Part shown: positions 63,988 through 64,000 of the stretch, piece after piece | How positions within the stretch are numbered: position 1 is the stretch's first letter | How the letters are laid out: each line of letters begins with the position of its first letter | Source: an uncultured Bacteroides sp. | GTDB taxonomy: Bacteria > Bacteroidota > Bacteroidia > Bacteroidales > Bacteroidaceae | DNA length: 64,000 nucleotides | Assembly: GCF_937912035.1 (NCBI RefSeq) | Contig: NZ_CALDPF010000031.1 | Coordinates: forward strand, 470,142 to 534,141 | Direction of reading: 5' to 3' | Program-made: the position numbers and the translations under genes | The notes under the pieces: model-generated | What the model saw: the letters and a program-made list of their open reading frames with translations, nothing else | Told to the model about the DNA's origin: nothing | Database searches by the model: none

Positions 63988-64000
63988 CGTCTTAAGAATT

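Noticed and set aside
1..64000. CRISPR arrays, tRNA or rRNA genes, insertion sequences
   Set aside because: No regularly spaced repeats, cloverleaf-like segments, rRNA stretches or transposase-like frames were recognised by eye on either strand.

Overview
The window looks like the chromosome of a gut-type Bacteroidales (Bacteroides/Phocaeicola/Prevotella-like). The reasons are three SusC/SusD pairs, a periplasmic-sensor hybrid two-component regulator, lipoproteins with Bacteroidota-type signals, AT-rich intergenic DNA, promoter boxes of the TAnnTTTG type, and a PRTRC/TopB/DUF3945 module typical of Bacteroidales integrative conjugative elements (ICEs). No tRNA, rRNA, CRISPR array or insertion sequence was recognised.

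Region 1 (1-13.7 kb, minus strand): a glycan-type locus. Reading along its transcription it holds an NPCBM/alpha-galactosidase-like hydrolase and a GH172 (DUF2961) enzyme. After a terminator and an 850-bp leader come SusC-SusD-SusC-SusD, the last SusD cut by the window edge. Region 2 (14.2-36.7 kb) is the most unusual part. It has a third SusC/SusD pair, two paralogous HzsA-like di-heme (two CxxCH) secreted proteins, a hybrid two-component regulator and an unrecognised multi-pass membrane protein. It also has a RidA-fold, FkbO/Hyg5/XanB2-like chorismatase homologue and a plus-strand operon: HzsA-like cytochrome, beta-propeller/MauG-type di-heme protein, PQQ-like propeller, fused ResB-CcsA (System II cytochrome c assembly), and a stand-alone DAHP synthase without its chorismate mutase domain. 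Two promoters here, in front of the membrane protein and of the cytochrome operon, share a 24-bp motif at exactly the same distance from the -7 box, so they are probably controlled by the same regulator. I infer an exported redox system that takes up a substrate through SusCD, oxidises it with dedicated c-type cytochromes, makes its own heme-attachment machinery, and draws on a dedicated chorismate-derived aromatic. Its substrate is unknown.

Region 3 (36.9-43.6 kb): a minus-strand DERA-like aldolase / FGGY kinase / iron alcohol dehydrogenase operon, diverging from a GH2 beta-mannosidase across a duplicated ~315-bp control region.

Region 4 (43.6-53.2 kb) begins immediately after the mannosidase stop with an abrupt rise in GC. 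It is part of an ICE: large hairpins, DUF4099/DUF3945 protein, topoisomerase III, and a PRTRC cassette (E, C, F, B, ThiF) in which protein B carries an in-frame TGA. Integrase and conjugation genes are not in the window. Region 5 (53.8-64 kb) is AT-rich defence cargo: a RADAR pair (RdrA ATPase, RdrB adenosine deaminase), a translationally coupled pair of DUF262 proteins (GmrSD-like, one with a DUF1524-type nuclease end), and an AbiEii-type nucleotidyltransferase toxin whose expected antitoxin would lie past the window edge.
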